Positions 18,470 to 26,234 of a DNA stretch of 64,000 nucleotides are shown in pieces. The notes under the pieces were generated by a model. The model saw only the letters and a list, made by a program, of their open reading frames with translations. It had not been told where the DNA came from and ran no database searches. The position numbers and the translations under genes are program-made. The DNA lies in the NCBI GenBank assembly GCA_964415395.1, contig CAYPZU010000002.1:1-64000 (forward strand), written 5' to 3'. Positions within the stretch are counted from its first letter, which is position 1. The number at the start of each line of letters is the position of its first letter. The stretch comes from CAYPZU01 sp964415395 (GTDB lineage: Bacteria; Chlamydiota; Chlamydiia; Chlamydiales; SM23-39).

Positions 18470-19789
18470 ATGACTCCAGTCAGCTCCGCATCCGCATCCG
18501 CTTGCGCGCAAGAAGAAAAAGAACCTCATTGGATCAACGGAAAAAACCGAAATTTCTCCGTGCGGTCTCCTGCAGGATGCGATTCCCCTTCGGGCGAATT
18601 TACCTATCAAATGACAAGGCGGATCAAGGCGGGAGCCTGCGGCGCTGTCTACCAGGCGGCTGCAAAAGGAAGACACTCTCCTCGAGTCGTGAAAAAAGAC
18701 CTTTCCCAGTCTTCCGACGTCTGCTCTGCCGAATGCCGGTTTTTCCGTTCCCTCCGTGGGCAGCCCCATGTTTTGCAGATCCGGGGCGGCGATTTAAAAA
18801 GCAAAATCCTCGCTTTCGATTACATTCCCTCTCCAGACTTAGAGGAAGCGGCCAAGCAAGGATCCCTGCCAACCGCCAGCATCATACTCTGCTGGAAACA
18901 GGCGTTGGAGGCACTCGCTGCCTGCAGAAGACGATCGATGGTCCACCGGGATCTGAAACCTGGAAACGGGATTTTAGAGCCTTCGGGCCTTTTTACCCTC
19001 ATCGACGGAGGACTTGCGGCCGAGCTATCTCCAGGAAGCACGCTCCGAGCTACTGACGCCGTCGGCACCCCCGCATATCAGGCTCCCGAATTTTGGTTAG
19101 GATTGCGCTATGATCATAGCGTAGATCTCTGGTCTCTTGGAGCCATGATCTTCGAACTCTATACCGGCCAGCCCCTATTCGCCTTTAAAGAAGACACCTC
19201 GACGAATTACGCCCTTCAACAGCTCCAAGAAACCCTGGGGCCCATCCCGCCTGATTTATACGACAAGTCGGCGCCGCTTCAATTTGCGGCGGCCACCGAC
19301 GGAGCCGCGATTACCTTTAACACCCCTGTGACCGCCTCGCTCGATAAACTGTCTTGGCAGAGTCGAATCAGAGAAGCGGCGTCCAAGAGAAAAGATAGCG
19401 AACAATTAGCCGAGCGGCTCATCGAGCTTTTGTCGGGAATTCTCCAGTTCAAAGATCGCATTTCTCTTGAAAAGGCGTTAACTTCGCCGCTGTTTGCCTG
19501 CATCTTCGATTTCCACATCCAGTCCCCTACCGATTTACCGGAAGAACACCTGCTCGAATTAAGCGCAGGGAAAAGGAGCGCCATCTTTCCCCTTTGCCGG
19601 AGGATTAACGAAACCTGCCTGCATCTTTTCGACCAGAAGAAAGGGGTCAAGGGAGGAGTTTTTAACTACAGATTGGTTCGCCGCGCCAGTGGAAAAGAAG
19701 AACTCCTCGACAAAGGCGCCATAGAGCTGACCTCCAACGCCACGGTCAGAGTCGATCTCACCGCCTCCGCTAAAGTCACCGCGACTTAA
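18470..19789 (+). CDS. eukaryote-like Ser/Thr protein kinase, possible effector
   Basis: Protein kinase of 439 residues. The Gly-rich loop is degenerate (KAGACGAV, first Gly lost), but the catalytic residues are present: Lys in RVVKK, Glu in SAECRFF, HRDLKPGN at about 159-166, the metal Asp as DGG instead of DFG, and GTPAYQAPE near 199-207. The stretch SVDLWSLGAMIFELYTGQPLF reads like a eukaryotic CMGC/DYRK kinase rather than a Hanks-type bacterial kinase such as PknD at 58478. No membrane segment and no sensor domain; the N-terminal 45 residues are Ser/Ala-rich and unstructured, as in type III secreted substrates, and about 110 C-terminal residues are unassigned. Likely an active kinase; secretion into the host is inference. 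A MYND-finger gene follows. Confidence 0.85.
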   Translation: MTPVSSASASACAQEEKEPHWINGKNRNFSVRSPAGCDSPSGEFTYQMTRRIKAGACGAVYQAAAKGRHSPRVVKKDLSQSSDVCSAECRFFRSLRGQPHVLQIRGGDLKSKILAFDYIPSPDLEEAAKQGSLPTASIILCWKQALEALAACRRRSMVHRDLKPGNGILEPSGLFTLIDGGLAAELSPGSTLRATDAVGTPAYQAPEFWLGLRYDHSVDLWSLGAMIFELYTGQPLFAFKEDTSTNYALQQLQETLGPIPPDLYDKSAPLQFAAATDGAAITFNTPVTASLDKLSWQSRIREAASKRKDSEQLAERLIELLSGILQFKDRISLEKALTSPLFACIFDFHIQSPTDLPEEHLLELSAGKRSAIFPLCRRINETCLHLFDQKKGVKGGVFNYRLVRRASGKEELLDKGAIELTSNATVRVDLTASAKVTAT

Positions 19790-19802
19790 ATCACCTATCA
19801 AA

Positions 19803-19849
19803 CCAAAGTTACCCCTCCTTCTCTGGTAGGGGTGGCATGACAACTTTGG
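19803..19849 (+). terminator. hairpin after the kinase gene
   Basis: CCAAAGTT (19803-19810) pairs with AACTTTGG (19842-19849), and inside ACCCCT (19811-19816) pairs with AGGGGT (19828-19833). A run of seven T follows at about 19860. Plausible terminator 14 bases behind the stop codon. Confidence 0.5.
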
Positions 19850-19933
19850 CCTTACATGCATTTTTTTCCGCATAGACACTTTATGCGGCTCTATATTAAA
19901 CTCTTTGCAAAAAAAAATCGCACAAGGAAAGAT

Positions 19934-20386
19934 ATGGCTGCGGCAGCAAATAACACCTTCGTGTTACAGCATACACAACAGGGCGTTCGTCTATCGGATC
20001 AGTCCGGCAGACCGCTTCCTCTCGAAGCTCTATTGGCGGAAACTATTCCCCAAAAACCGGGAGAGGCGGATCAAGCATACAAAGAGCGGTTTCAAACTGC
20101 GGTGCGAGCTCGAAAGGAGCTTTCCGTTCGGATACACGATAAAGCCAAGCGCGATGCCGGCACTCGTCCGCTGAGTCTCGACGAACAAGTCAACTTATCT
20201 TTGAGAGTGTGTGAACTCGCAGCTAAAACTTGCTCCCTGCCGGGCTGCGGCCTCGGCATCAACGCAGACGGCACGACGTTGAGAAAATGCGCTCGATGCC
20301 AAGAGGCCATGTACTGCAGCAGGGAGCACCAAAAGGCTCACTGGAAGCTGCACAAGCCTCATTGCGTCCAAATACAGCCCGAATAA
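19934..20386 (+). CDS. MYND zinc-finger protein
   Basis: The start is ATG 19934 with AAGGAAAG at 19924-19931; the frame extends further upstream without support. 150 residues. The C-terminal 50 residues form a MYND finger: CSLPGC, then CARC, YCSREH, and HWKLHKPHC, giving the seven or eight Cys/His ligands in the right order (one usual Cys is His). MYND fingers bind proline-containing peptides in eukaryotic transcription and SMYD proteins and are rare in bacteria. The N-terminal 100 residues are helical and charged, without a recognised domain. Together with the preceding eukaryote-like kinase this suggests a protein acting in the host cell; that is inference. Confidence 0.8.
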   Translation: MAAAANNTFVLQHTQQGVRLSDQSGRPLPLEALLAETIPQKPGEADQAYKERFQTAVRARKELSVRIHDKAKRDAGTRPLSLDEQVNLSLRVCELAAKTCSLPGCGLGINADGTTLRKCARCQEAMYCSREHQKAHWKLHKPHCVQIQPE

Positions 20387-20489
20387 GAAAAGACAAGGCC
20401 GAGACCCAAGCCTCTTGCAAAAGAGGTTTTGCGAATGTGAGGGAAGAGCCTCCTTTTCCAATATCCTCTCAGGGTTTATAACCGGGAGT

Positions 20490-21671
20490 ATGGAACTCAA
20501 GGGAATTCGCTACTTTATCTACGCTCTTTTTACCTACGGGTGGCTTTCGGCCAACATCCCAATGCCCGTGCTCCCCTCGCTAGTGGGGATTTTCAACACG
20601 AGCGAGACGCAAATCAAATTGTCTGTCACCGCCTTTCTCGTCAGCTTCGCCTTCACGCAAATCATCTGGGGATCCCTGTCGGACAAATATGGGCGAAAGC
20701 CCATTCTCATCCTCGGCTTTTGCATCACTGTCTTGGGGGCTCTTTTAGCGGCGTCGGCGCGGAATGTGGAGATTTTCATCCTCGCCCGGTTCATCGAAGC
20801 GATCGGAATGGGATGCGGCCCTGTGATCGCCCGCTCCACGATCACCGACAGCTTCAGCGGGAAAGAAGTGACCCATGTGATCGCCATGTCGGCCGTCATC
20901 GTGGGGGTAATGCCTTCCGTGGCGCCGATTGTCGGAGATTGGCTCAACACCCTCTTCGACTGGCGGAGCATCTTCATCTTCTTGGCGCTCTACGGGGCGG
21001 TTATGTTGTTCTATTCGATCTCCAAATTGCGCGAGACCCATCAGAGGATCAACCGCCAGCTCGCTATGCGTGAGGTGATCCAATCTTACACCGCCTGTAT
21101 TAAACACAAAGCCTATGTCGGCGGGCTTCTCTTGTACGGGATTTACTACGGACTGCAGCTCGGTTATTACACAGCCGCCCCTTTCCTCTTCGTCGTGAAT
21201 TTACACTATTCGACCCAAGCCTACGCGTGGCTCATGTCCTTCACTGTCGCGAGCTATATTCTCGGCGCCTATCTATCAAAGCAGCTGATCAAGGCGCTTG
21301 CGCTCAATACGATCATCGTCATTAGCATCGCCGCCAGCGCGGTCGGATTGGTCCTGTTGATCGCTTTCTATCTTTTTTGGCCTCTAAGCGCTTGGACGAT
21401 CATCCTTCCGATGGGGATTGTCATCGCCAGTTCCGGCATGATGTCTCCGGCGACCAACACCATTTCAATGTTGGCCTTCACTGAAAATCGAGGCGCCGCA
21501 TCAGCCCTCCTCGGCTGCAGCATGGCTGGGTTTTCCGCTCTCTTTTCCGCTGCCATGGCCCTCTTCAGCAACCGCTCCGCCCTCCCTCTCATTGGAATGC
21601 TAACAGTCGTCGTCATCGCAGGCGTCAGCGTCTACATCGCTGCTTTGGCCAAGAGAGACGCTCGAATTTAA
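20490..21671 (+). CDS. MFS multidrug exporter, Bcr/CflA-like
   Basis: Inner-membrane transporter of 393 residues with about 12 hydrophobic segments. The start at 20490 (MELKGIRYF) has GGGAG directly upstream; the open frame begins earlier at 20415. The MFS signature between segments 2 and 3 is clear (GSLSDKYGRKP), as is the drug-exporter pattern in segment 5 (VAPIVGDWL). Related to Bcr/CflA proton-driven exporters (bicyclomycin, chloramphenicol, also amino acid derivatives). The actual substrate cannot be read. Followed by its own terminator-like hairpin, so probably monocistronic. Confidence 0.8.
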   Translation: MELKGIRYFIYALFTYGWLSANIPMPVLPSLVGIFNTSETQIKLSVTAFLVSFAFTQIIWGSLSDKYGRKPILILGFCITVLGALLAASARNVEIFILARFIEAIGMGCGPVIARSTITDSFSGKEVTHVIAMSAVIVGVMPSVAPIVGDWLNTLFDWRSIFIFLALYGAVMLFYSISKLRETHQRINRQLAMREVIQSYTACIKHKAYVGGLLLYGIYYGLQLGYYTAAPFLFVVNLHYSTQAYAWLMSFTVASYILGAYLSKQLIKALALNTIIVISIAASAVGLVLLIAFYLFWPLSAWTIILPMGIVIASSGMMSPATNTISMLAFTENRGAASALLGCSMAGFSALFSAAMALFSNRSALPLIGMLTVVVIAGVSVYIAALAKRDARI

Positions 21672-21691
21672 ACACCCCTCCCCAGCAGACT

Positions 21692-21710
21692 GCTCCCCAA
21701 CATGGGGAGC
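21692..21710 (+). terminator. terminator-like hairpin after the MFS gene
   Basis: GCTCCCC (21692-21698), loop AACAT, GGGGAGC (21704-21710), followed by TTCTAAATAAATT. A perfect 7-bp GC-rich stem 21 bases after the stop codon; T run weak. Confidence 0.55.
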
Positions 21711-21748
21711 TTCTAAATAAATTCACTCTCCTGTACAAGAAGGAAGTT

Positions 21749-22762
21749 ATGCTATTTAACATACTGATAACAAAAGAAACGCGCGCCGGCGAGCAGCGCG
21801 TCGCATTAATTCCCCGCGAAGTGAAAAAGCTCAGAGAATTAGGCCATCGGGTTTTCCTTGAGCATGAGGCTGGACAAGCCTCTGGATTTTCAGATCTTGA
21901 ATATCAAAAAGCAGGAGCTGAAATCCGGAGCCTCAACCAACTTAACCCACACGAACTGAATCAATTATTTAAAAACATAGATCTCGTGGCTCGGGTCAAA
22001 CGTCCAGACCGAGCCCGCGAAATTTTAGAAAGTCAAGCGATCCGCCCGGGAACGATCCTGATCGGCGTATTTGACACCCTCGAAAAAGGGTCGCCCCACA
22101 TCGAAGAATATCATCGGGCTAAAATTCTTGCGTACAGCATCGATCAAATCCCTCTATCGCCGGACGATCCGATGAATCTGTTGTCCGCTATGAGCAAAAT
22201 CGCCGGCCGATTGGCCTTGTTGGATGCGATCGAAAAACACAGAGGAGCCGGAAAGAGGGTTGTCATTCTTGGTTTCGGCACGCTCGGCCGCTCTGCATTC
22301 GAAGAGGCTCTGCAGCGGAAACTTGATATTACGGTCGTTCTAACGAATTCCGCCCATCTCGACGAGATTAAAAAACGCGGAGCTAAAGCTGTATGGATGG
22401 ATAAGAAATCCAAATTGGAAGACCAGCAAAAGTTGATCAAAAGCGTTTTGCTGCATGCAGACATCGTAATCGCCTCTGCCCGAACATCCAATCAGACCGC
22501 TCCTCTCTTGATTCCGGCAGATACGCTCGCAAGCATGCAAAAAGGGGCGGTCATAGTGGATCTGGCCTTGACAGAAGGGGGCAATGTCGAAGGCAGCGAA
22601 CATGACAAAACGCATCTGCTGGGAAATGGCGTGATTGTTACCAATGTGAGCGGGTATCCCAAAGCGATGCCTAACGAGACCAGCAAAATTTGGAGTGAAA
22701 TCACATTTCACTACATTTGTAAATTGGCCAGCGGCGCCGGCATTCCGCTAAAACCCTGCTGA
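21749..22762 (+). CDS. alanine dehydrogenase / PNT-family NAD(P)-binding protein
   Basis: 337 residues. The N-terminal half matches the AlaDH/PNT N domain: ITKETRAGEQRVALIPREV with the substrate-binding Arg and Lys positions, and HEAGQASGFSDLEY. The C half has a Rossmann motif VVILGFGTLGRSAFE (GxGxxG) and VIVDLALTEGGNVEG, close to the family signature. Members are alanine dehydrogenase, the transhydrogenase alpha subunit and saccharopine/lysine-related dehydrogenases. The protein is shorter than ordinary alanine dehydrogenase (about 370), and no pntB gene follows, so a transhydrogenase is unlikely. Which amino or keto acid it oxidises is not clear. It stands alone and looks AT-richer than the core genes. 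Confidence 0.75.
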   Translation: MLFNILITKETRAGEQRVALIPREVKKLRELGHRVFLEHEAGQASGFSDLEYQKAGAEIRSLNQLNPHELNQLFKNIDLVARVKRPDRAREILESQAIRPGTILIGVFDTLEKGSPHIEEYHRAKILAYSIDQIPLSPDDPMNLLSAMSKIAGRLALLDAIEKHRGAGKRVVILGFGTLGRSAFEEALQRKLDITVVLTNSAHLDEIKKRGAKAVWMDKKSKLEDQQKLIKSVLLHADIVIASARTSNQTAPLLIPADTLASMQKGAVIVDLALTEGGNVEGSEHDKTHLLGNGVIVTNVSGYPKAMPNETSKIWSEITFHYICKLASGAGIPLKPC

Positions 22763-22826
22763 ATTCCAAACAGTTGCATTCGCAGCATATTTATGTTTCG
22801 ATCATTATCTTAGAAAGGCTATCGCG

Positions 22827-24773
22827 CTAATCGACAATCAGAAATCCAACACTGACCATATAATCCCATGTAGGGTTATAAAATGCTGGATTGCGAGTTG
22901 GATCATTGGAATCTCCCTCTGGCACTACAATAACCATTCCCTGGCGCGCTCGAGTTAAAAGGACCCGATATGCATTTAAGAGATATTGTTGAGACCTCTT
23001 TGCGCGAATATTTTCCCAACGAGTACCTCGGAAATTTCGATAGCGCCACTCTTTTCCCTGATGAATTAGGTCGCCGTCCCAAACTACAATTGTCCAGTCG
23101 AGCTCAAGTCCTTGTACATCAAATTCGCTGGCTGCATTCTCAAGATAGAAAGAAGAACGGACGTCGGTAGAATCATTTAAAAACCAAACGCATGGATCAA
23201 TCTCAACATCCATATTTATCGCCAGCGGCTTGAGACGTTTAGCGCCTGATGAAGCTAACAAACCATAGCTTTCAGTACCTAAAGCACGTTCGCGAACCCA
23301 TCGTTTGGCGGATTCTAATGAGCGAGAAATCACAATCGGAAACTGCTCGCGTATGACGGAGAGTTCATGTCGAGCTTGTATTGAGTCCCCCGTCATTAGT
23401 GCAGCGATACCCTTCGACAGATGTTCCGCACGAAAGGAGCGCAGAGATACTCCCAGATGTAGGGACGAATCGATTGTAAGTCGTCCAGAAAGATTTTCTA
23501 TTTGAAAACTTGGCAAATAATCAGAGATTCTTACCTCATCTGGTAGATAAATCAACCAGTCAGGAAATTGTTCATGCAGTACCCGAAGCCACTCTTCTAA
23601 ACCAGCTTCGCCTGTGTTGATCTCCTGGCCCCCACCCACTAAACAGACGATGGTTGCCCAATCTTGATGTCGATCCATGACACTGATGAGGAAAGCGGGT
23701 TCTGATTGATTGAAACCTTTTTGACCACGCTTTTTGTTCATAAACTTTGAAGTCTGAGCTTGGTCCCAAGCGCGCTGGGCTTCATCGAAAACCACCACAT
23801 GTTCGACCGGGGCACCAGCATTCCTATTCGGTAGGTGTTCGTCACGAAAATGGTGAATGTTCTGAACAAAGGCATTAACTCTGCGGAGAGCCTCTTTCTT
23901 GCTTACTGATATTCGGCTCATTTGGTCACGTGCAAGAGCCTCTCTAAGCACATTTACCAATGGTCCGTTTCCAGATAGAAATGTTGCGTGTCTCTCTTGA
24001 ACATCAGATTCATATTGGCATACCATATTCAAACCGGCTAAGGTTTTTCCTGCACCGGGAACCCCAGTGACAAAGCAAATGACTTTTTTCTGATTATCAC
24101 GGGCGGAAATAATGATATTTTTTAGAGATCTCGTTGTGGTCAACAGATTATCCGCTCCAGCCTCGTTACGTGTAATTGAGGAGACAGTATGCCCCCCATA
24201 TAAAGCCCGTGCAGCATCAATAATAGTGGGGGTTGGTCGATAGGGAGCCTTAAGCCATGCCTGGTGATTCAGATTGTTGTTGTGGTTGGCCGAAGGAATG
24301 CAACTCCTAATGACATCAGCCAAGGTATAAGAATTTGCACATAATGCCGCACACACACCATCTCGTCTTTTCACTGGTGAATTCACAAATACTGGCGCAT
24401 CTGTAGCGACGAGGACAGGCGAAATATGTATTCCGTTGCTTGCTCCATGAAAGTTCATCAGATCAAGAGCGTAATCTTCAACTTGTGCAAGACCCGCTCG
24501 ATCATAGGTGCTTGCATTGATTTTGAACTCGAGTACTATAACCTTGTTTCCAATTAGCAGAACGTTGTCAATTCGTTTTCCTATGCGGGGAATTGGAAAT
24601 TCAAAGCAAATTGTACCTTCAAGATCGATTAATGATCGTTTGAGAATTTCAATCTGTTGTGACCAAGCGTCACGCTGAGCTGGAGTAAGGTCCCCATTTT
24701 GACCTTCTGTAAGACGACCAAGAATTGACTGGGAATTTTCTACTAGGAATGAACTTATATTTTCACTGTACAT
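22827..24773 (-). CDS. nuclease-helicase fusion: PD-(D/E)XK-like domain plus DUF2075 ATPase
   Basis: 648 residues. The N-terminal part (about 55-130) has RIGKRIDNVLL followed by VIVLEFKI, a D...ExK pattern as in PD-(D/E)XK nucleases. The central part is a superfamily 1-like ATPase: Walker A GVPGAGKT (about 236), Walker B VVVFDEAQRAW and a motif III-like CLVGGGQEINTGEAG; the C-terminal part has DFxVQGLELDWTIVVW and LLTRARQGMVIVV, matching helicase motifs V and VI. This architecture is the DUF2075 (COG3410) group, found mainly in accessory and defence-rich regions. Clearly AT-richer than neighbours and bounded by a very AT-rich stretch, so probably acquired. Likely role: nucleic-acid processing or anti-phage defence, not shown directly. 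Solitary gene. Confidence 0.75.
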   Translation of the reverse strand: MYSENISSFLVENSQSILGRLTEGQNGDLTPAQRDAWSQQIEILKRSLIDLEGTICFEFPIPRIGKRIDNVLLIGNKVIVLEFKINASTYDRAGLAQVEDYALDLMNFHGASNGIHISPVLVATDAPVFVNSPVKRRDGVCAALCANSYTLADVIRSCIPSANHNNNLNHQAWLKAPYRPTPTIIDAARALYGGHTVSSITRNEAGADNLLTTTRSLKNIIISARDNQKKVICFVTGVPGAGKTLAGLNMVCQYESDVQERHATFLSGNGPLVNVLREALARDQMSRISVSKKEALRRVNAFVQNIHHFRDEHLPNRNAGAPVEHVVVFDEAQRAWDQAQTSKFMNKKRGQKGFNQSEPAFLISVMDRHQDWATIVCLVGGGQEINTGEAGLEEWLRVLHEQFPDWLIYLPDEVRISDYLPSFQIENLSGRLTIDSSLHLGVSLRSFRAEHLSKGIAALMTGDSIQARHELSVIREQFPIVISRSLESAKRWVRERALGTESYGLLASSGAKRLKPLAINMDVEIDPCVWFLNDSTDVRSSFYLENAASEFDVQGLELDWTIVVWDGDLIHQGKEWRYRNFRGTRWENIRAKRSQQYLLNAYRVLLTRARQGMVIVVPEGDSNDPTRNPAFYNPTWDYMVSVGFLIVD

Positions 24774-25064
24774 AAAAATTCCGCTTTATATTTATGTATT
24801 ATACAAGACAATCATTTTATTGCGATCAACAAACGGAATTAACTGATTTATTATTAAACAATTAATTAATAGACAAAATATCGAACTAGATCGAAGCCTA
24901 ATCCGAGCCACGCATTCGCGTATCTCGTCCATGCCTTTTTCAGAATCTATATCAGGACATTTTCAGACTCTCTGAGTTGAATCAGAAAATACTCTTTACA
25001 GATATGCCCAGTGCGTGCATCCTCATCCCCCTTAAATACAAACTTTTACAAATATAGGATTGAT
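24774..25064. other. AT-rich intergenic region
   Basis: Between the divergent DUF2075 gene and the Cys-rich gene. The first 120 bases are very AT-rich (for example TTATTATTAAACAATTAATTA) and must hold promoters in both directions; no gene and no clear single promoter was identified. Confidence 0.5.
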
Positions 25065-25475
25065 ATGGCCGCAATACACCACTCGAAAGCGTATCTGGAA
25101 CAACAGCTTCAGAAACATGAGGATGACTGCTGTTTCTGCCAATCCCTTACAGGAGCGAATAAAGTCGACACGTTCACACAAACGTACCTGAATTGGGGTT
25201 TCAACCGGGACTTACCTAAGGGGAATTGCGTTCCCATCAAAGCCGGATGTAGATTCTTAGGAAAATTGCTCACCTGCACAAAGCTGCATAACCCAGAACC
25301 GAATAGCGATAGCACAACAGAACGATGCAAAAGATGCGGGCTTGCCTGCCTGGGATGCGCCTGCGGAGCCAGCGTCGTATGCACAGTCCCCACTCTGCTC
25401 TACTCCGCATCTGAATTGATGAAAGCCAAAGGCCAGTGGAAAGCAATCGGCCCGCAATCTCAGCGGATGGCATAA
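25065..25475 (+). CDS. cysteine-rich small protein of unknown function
   Basis: 136 residues from ATG 25065, with AGGA at 25056-25059. Not recognised. It has about a dozen cysteines in pairs: DDCCFC near residue 24, then ERCKRCGLACLGCACGASVVC in the C half, which suggests a metal (zinc or iron-sulphur) site or disulphides. A short hydrophobic stretch (GCACGASVVCTVPTLLYSA) could be a weak membrane segment. No signal peptide. It stands alone between the DUF2075 gene and the hairpin-repeat region. Confidence 0.6.
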   Translation: MAAIHHSKAYLEQQLQKHEDDCCFCQSLTGANKVDTFTQTYLNWGFNRDLPKGNCVPIKAGCRFLGKLLTCTKLHNPEPNSDSTTERCKRCGLACLGCACGASVVCTVPTLLYSASELMKAKGQWKAIGPQSQRMA

Positions 25476-25559
25476 ATTGATGAAGGGGGGGCGCTAGACC
25501 TTCCCCGATGTTTTGGCTTGGGGAAGATTAGATCAAATCCAAAATGCGATGGGTTTGAT

Positions 25560-26109
25560 GGGAGGCTGAAAAGTGTTGCTCAAAGAATTAGCGTTTAGCA
25601 GGGGAAGGGCAATCCCCGTCCCGGTTCACTTCGTTCACCTGCTTCGCATTGAAAAAGATCCCCCGGATCTTTTTCAAGTTTCCGCAGCCCCTAAAACCCC
25701 ATCCTGCATGCGTGAGCTTCGCCACGCATGGGATGCCCTCGCGCACGAGCTTCGCTCGTTGCTACCCCCTCCCCTGCGGGGTGCACCCTGGCCGGCGATT
25801 TTGAGCGAAGCTCAAAATTCCACAGGCGAAGAATTTGATGGTTGTATGGAAATACTTCGAAGGGATGCAGATAGAATATTATCTAGTGAGAATCAGAAGG
25901 GGAAGGGCAATCCCCTTCCCCTAAAACCCCATCCTGCATGCGTGAGCTTCGCCACGCATGGGATGCCCTCACGCACGAGCTTCGCTCGTTGCTACCGGGC
26001 CGGCGATCCCCGTCTGTTTTTGCTACGCAAAAACATCGACGGGGATTCGAACCCTACCACGCGACATGCATTAGCATGTCGCTTCTTCCGCTTTTTGCGG
26101 AGCAAAAAT
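25560..26109. repeat. chain of short perfect hairpins with a 79-bp direct repeat
   Basis: No believable gene. The region is a series of small palindromes: GGGGA/TCCCC (25601-25617), GAAAAAGATC/GATCTTTTTC (25651-25675), CATGCGTG/CACGCATG (25707-25730), ACGAGC/GCTCGT (25745-25759), CCCC/GGGG (25771-25781), ATTTTGAGC/GCTCAAAAT (25798-25818), CCCCGTC..GACGGGG (26008-26044), GCGACATGC/GCATGTCGC (26061-26082) and CTTCCG..CGGAAG (26085-26115). The block 25688-25766 recurs at 25918-25996 with one mismatch. The 26085-26115 palindrome uses the 3' acceptor strand of tRNA-Ser as one arm. Confidence 0.8.
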
Positions 26110-26195
26110 CGGAAGAGGTAGGATTCGAACCCACGGACCCCGAAGGGGCCTCCTGTTTTCAAGACAGGTGCAATCGGCCACTCTGCCACTCTTCC
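26110..26195 (-). tRNA. tRNA-Ser (anticodon UGA)
   Basis: Full cloverleaf of 86 bases. The acceptor GGAAGAG pairs with CTCTTCC, discriminator G. The anticodon arm CCTGT-CTTGAAA-ACAGG gives UGA. The long variable arm (GGCCCCTTCGGGGTCC) is typical of serine tRNA, and the T arm is GTGGGTTCGAATCCTAC. CCA is not encoded; ATTTTTGC follows directly. The 3' acceptor strand can also pair with a downstream hairpin. Confidence 0.95.
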
Positions 26196-26234
26196 AAAAT
26201 AGATGACTCATTGTAAGGCGATAAGACTCTTATT

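Noticed and set aside
21749..22762. NAD(P) transhydrogenase alpha subunit (pntA)
   Set aside because: No pntB follows, no membrane segments at the C-terminus, and the length is that of a soluble dehydrogenase.
25688..25996. Possible CRISPR array from the repeated 79-bp unit
   Set aside because: Only two copies, far longer than CRISPR repeats, no regular spacers and no cas genes.
25573..26121. Open frames of 182 and 92 residues over the hairpin region
   Set aside because: They consist of the repeats themselves (RHAWDA.. twice), include palindromes and run into tRNA-Ser. No ribosome site, no family resemblance.
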